Shown here: one piece after another, positions 63,807 to 64,000 of the stretch | How the letters are laid out: the number at the start of each line of letters is the position of its first letter | How positions within the stretch are numbered: position 1 is the first letter of the stretch | Position numbers and translations under genes: made by a program | Assembly (NCBI GenBank): GCA_964626065.1 | Contig: CAZVDE010000002.1 | Location: 1-64,000, forward strand | Length of the DNA: 64,000 bases | Origin: UBA3910 sp964626065 | GTDB lineage: Bacteria > Bacillota > Limnochordia > Darwinibacteriales > Darwinibacteriaceae | Direction: 5' to 3' | The notes under the pieces: generated by a model | Databases searched by the model: none | Told to the model about the DNA's origin: nothing | The model's input: only the letters and a program-made list of their open reading frames with translations

Positions 63807-64000
63807 ATGGAAGAGGTTGTTGGCCTCGTCCTTTTAGCCGGTGAACTATTGCTGACTTACGGCGCCGAAATGTATCGGGTGGAAGAGACAATCGAGGTGA
63901 TGGGCAAAGCCGCCGGGTTTGCCCAAGTTGAGGTTTTTGCGACCCCAACGGGGCTTTTCTTGTCGCTGCATACACCCGAAGGGCGGGTGTATACCCGCGT
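63807..64000 (+). CDS. ThrE-type threonine/serine exporter, partial (3' end outside window)
   Basis: Reading from the ATG at 63807: MEEVVGLVLLAGELLLTYG, then AEMYRVEETIEVMGKAAG and VEVFATPTGLFLSL, open to the window edge (64 codons). GAEMYRVEETI and FATPTGLFLS are the diagnostic start of the ThrE/YjjP family (DUF1212), membrane exporters of threonine and serine or of dicarboxylates. The ribosome site is weak (ACGGG). Divergent from the M20 gene. Confidence 0.85.
   Translation, partial: MEEVVGLVLLAGELLLTYGAEMYRVEETIEVMGKAAGFAQVEVFATPTGLFLSLHTPEGRVYTR

Overview
The window reads as a draft scaffold from an endospore-forming, motile, probably anaerobic member of the Bacillota (Clostridia- or Limnochordia-like; rank below phylum is a guess). 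The reasons are a gerA-type spore germination operon, an mrfAB repair operon, HPr and Enzyme I of the PTS, a VanW protein, a flagellar filament cap gene behind a sigma-D promoter, strong AGGAGG ribosome sites and a UGA-encoded selenoprotein. Base composition is moderately GC-rich by eye and even throughout. I saw no IS element, prophage, CRISPR array, rRNA or tRNA. Two 100-N scaffold gaps are present (3366-3465 and 20725-20824). The second is almost certainly false, because the same 55 bases stand on both of its sides.

Layout. 1-8.1 kb: end of exodeoxyribonuclease III, a nitroreductase, a GGDEF-EAL protein cut by a gap, an N6-adenine DNA methyltransferase cut by the same gap, and a PAS/GAF/GGDEF/HD-GYP protein. 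8.2-13.8 kb: ptsH-ptsI, then a peptide-type ABC importer (binding protein and two permeases, no ATPase). 13.8-20.1 kb (minus): S9 peptidase, mrfB, mrfA and sodA with a Fur-type box at its promoter. 20.2-25.4 kb: Orn/Lys/Arg-decarboxylase-type enzyme and a MATE exporter, facing a VanW protein and an SQR/NDH-2-like flavoprotein. 25.4-26.1 kb (minus): a selenocysteine peroxiredoxin with a SECIS-like hairpin. 26.3-31.9 kb: MFS carrier, split chromate transporter pair, leucyl aminopeptidase, EamA transporter, thioesterase and a tiny Lys/Pro/Ala-rich peptide gene. 32-35.9 kb (minus): Cache-GGDEF-EAL protein and cardiolipin synthase. 36-38.7 kb: TlpA/ResA-like thioredoxin with CcdA, then tyrosine phenol-lyase (minus). 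38.9-40.9 kb: a small protein and a secreted alpha/beta hydrolase, then a cold shock protein (minus). 41.2-43.7 kb: fliD, a probable flagellar chaperone and a double ComFB-domain protein under a sigma-D promoter. 43.8-47.8 kb: gerA-gerC-small two-helix protein-gerB. 48-50.9 kb: phosphoglucomutase facing a tandem HD/HD-GYP protein. 51-59.5 kb: a second split chromate pair, then a TetR-led run with another ATPase-less peptide importer, an ABC-2 exporter and a PD-(D/E)XK nuclease with four Fe-S-type cysteines. 59.5-64 kb: ogt (minus), MATE exporter, iron alcohol dehydrogenase, M20 peptidase (minus) and the start of a ThrE-type exporter.

Themes. (1) Oxidative and thiol stress: SodA, Sec-peroxiredoxin, TlpA/CcdA and the SQR-like flavoprotein. 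(2) c-di-GMP: four proteins with GGDEF, EAL or HD-GYP domains, plus a ComFB-family protein co-transcribed with fliD. (3) Peptide and amino acid use: two binding-protein/permease sets, leucyl aminopeptidase, S9 and M20 peptidases, tyrosine phenol-lyase and a basic amino acid decarboxylase-type enzyme, which fits an amino-acid fermenter. (4) DNA repair: ExoIII, MrfAB, Ogt and the Cas4/AddB-like nuclease. No gene-free stretch exceeds about 300 bases. The longest (40948-41244) holds the csp leader, the csp promoter and the sigma-D promoter of fliD.
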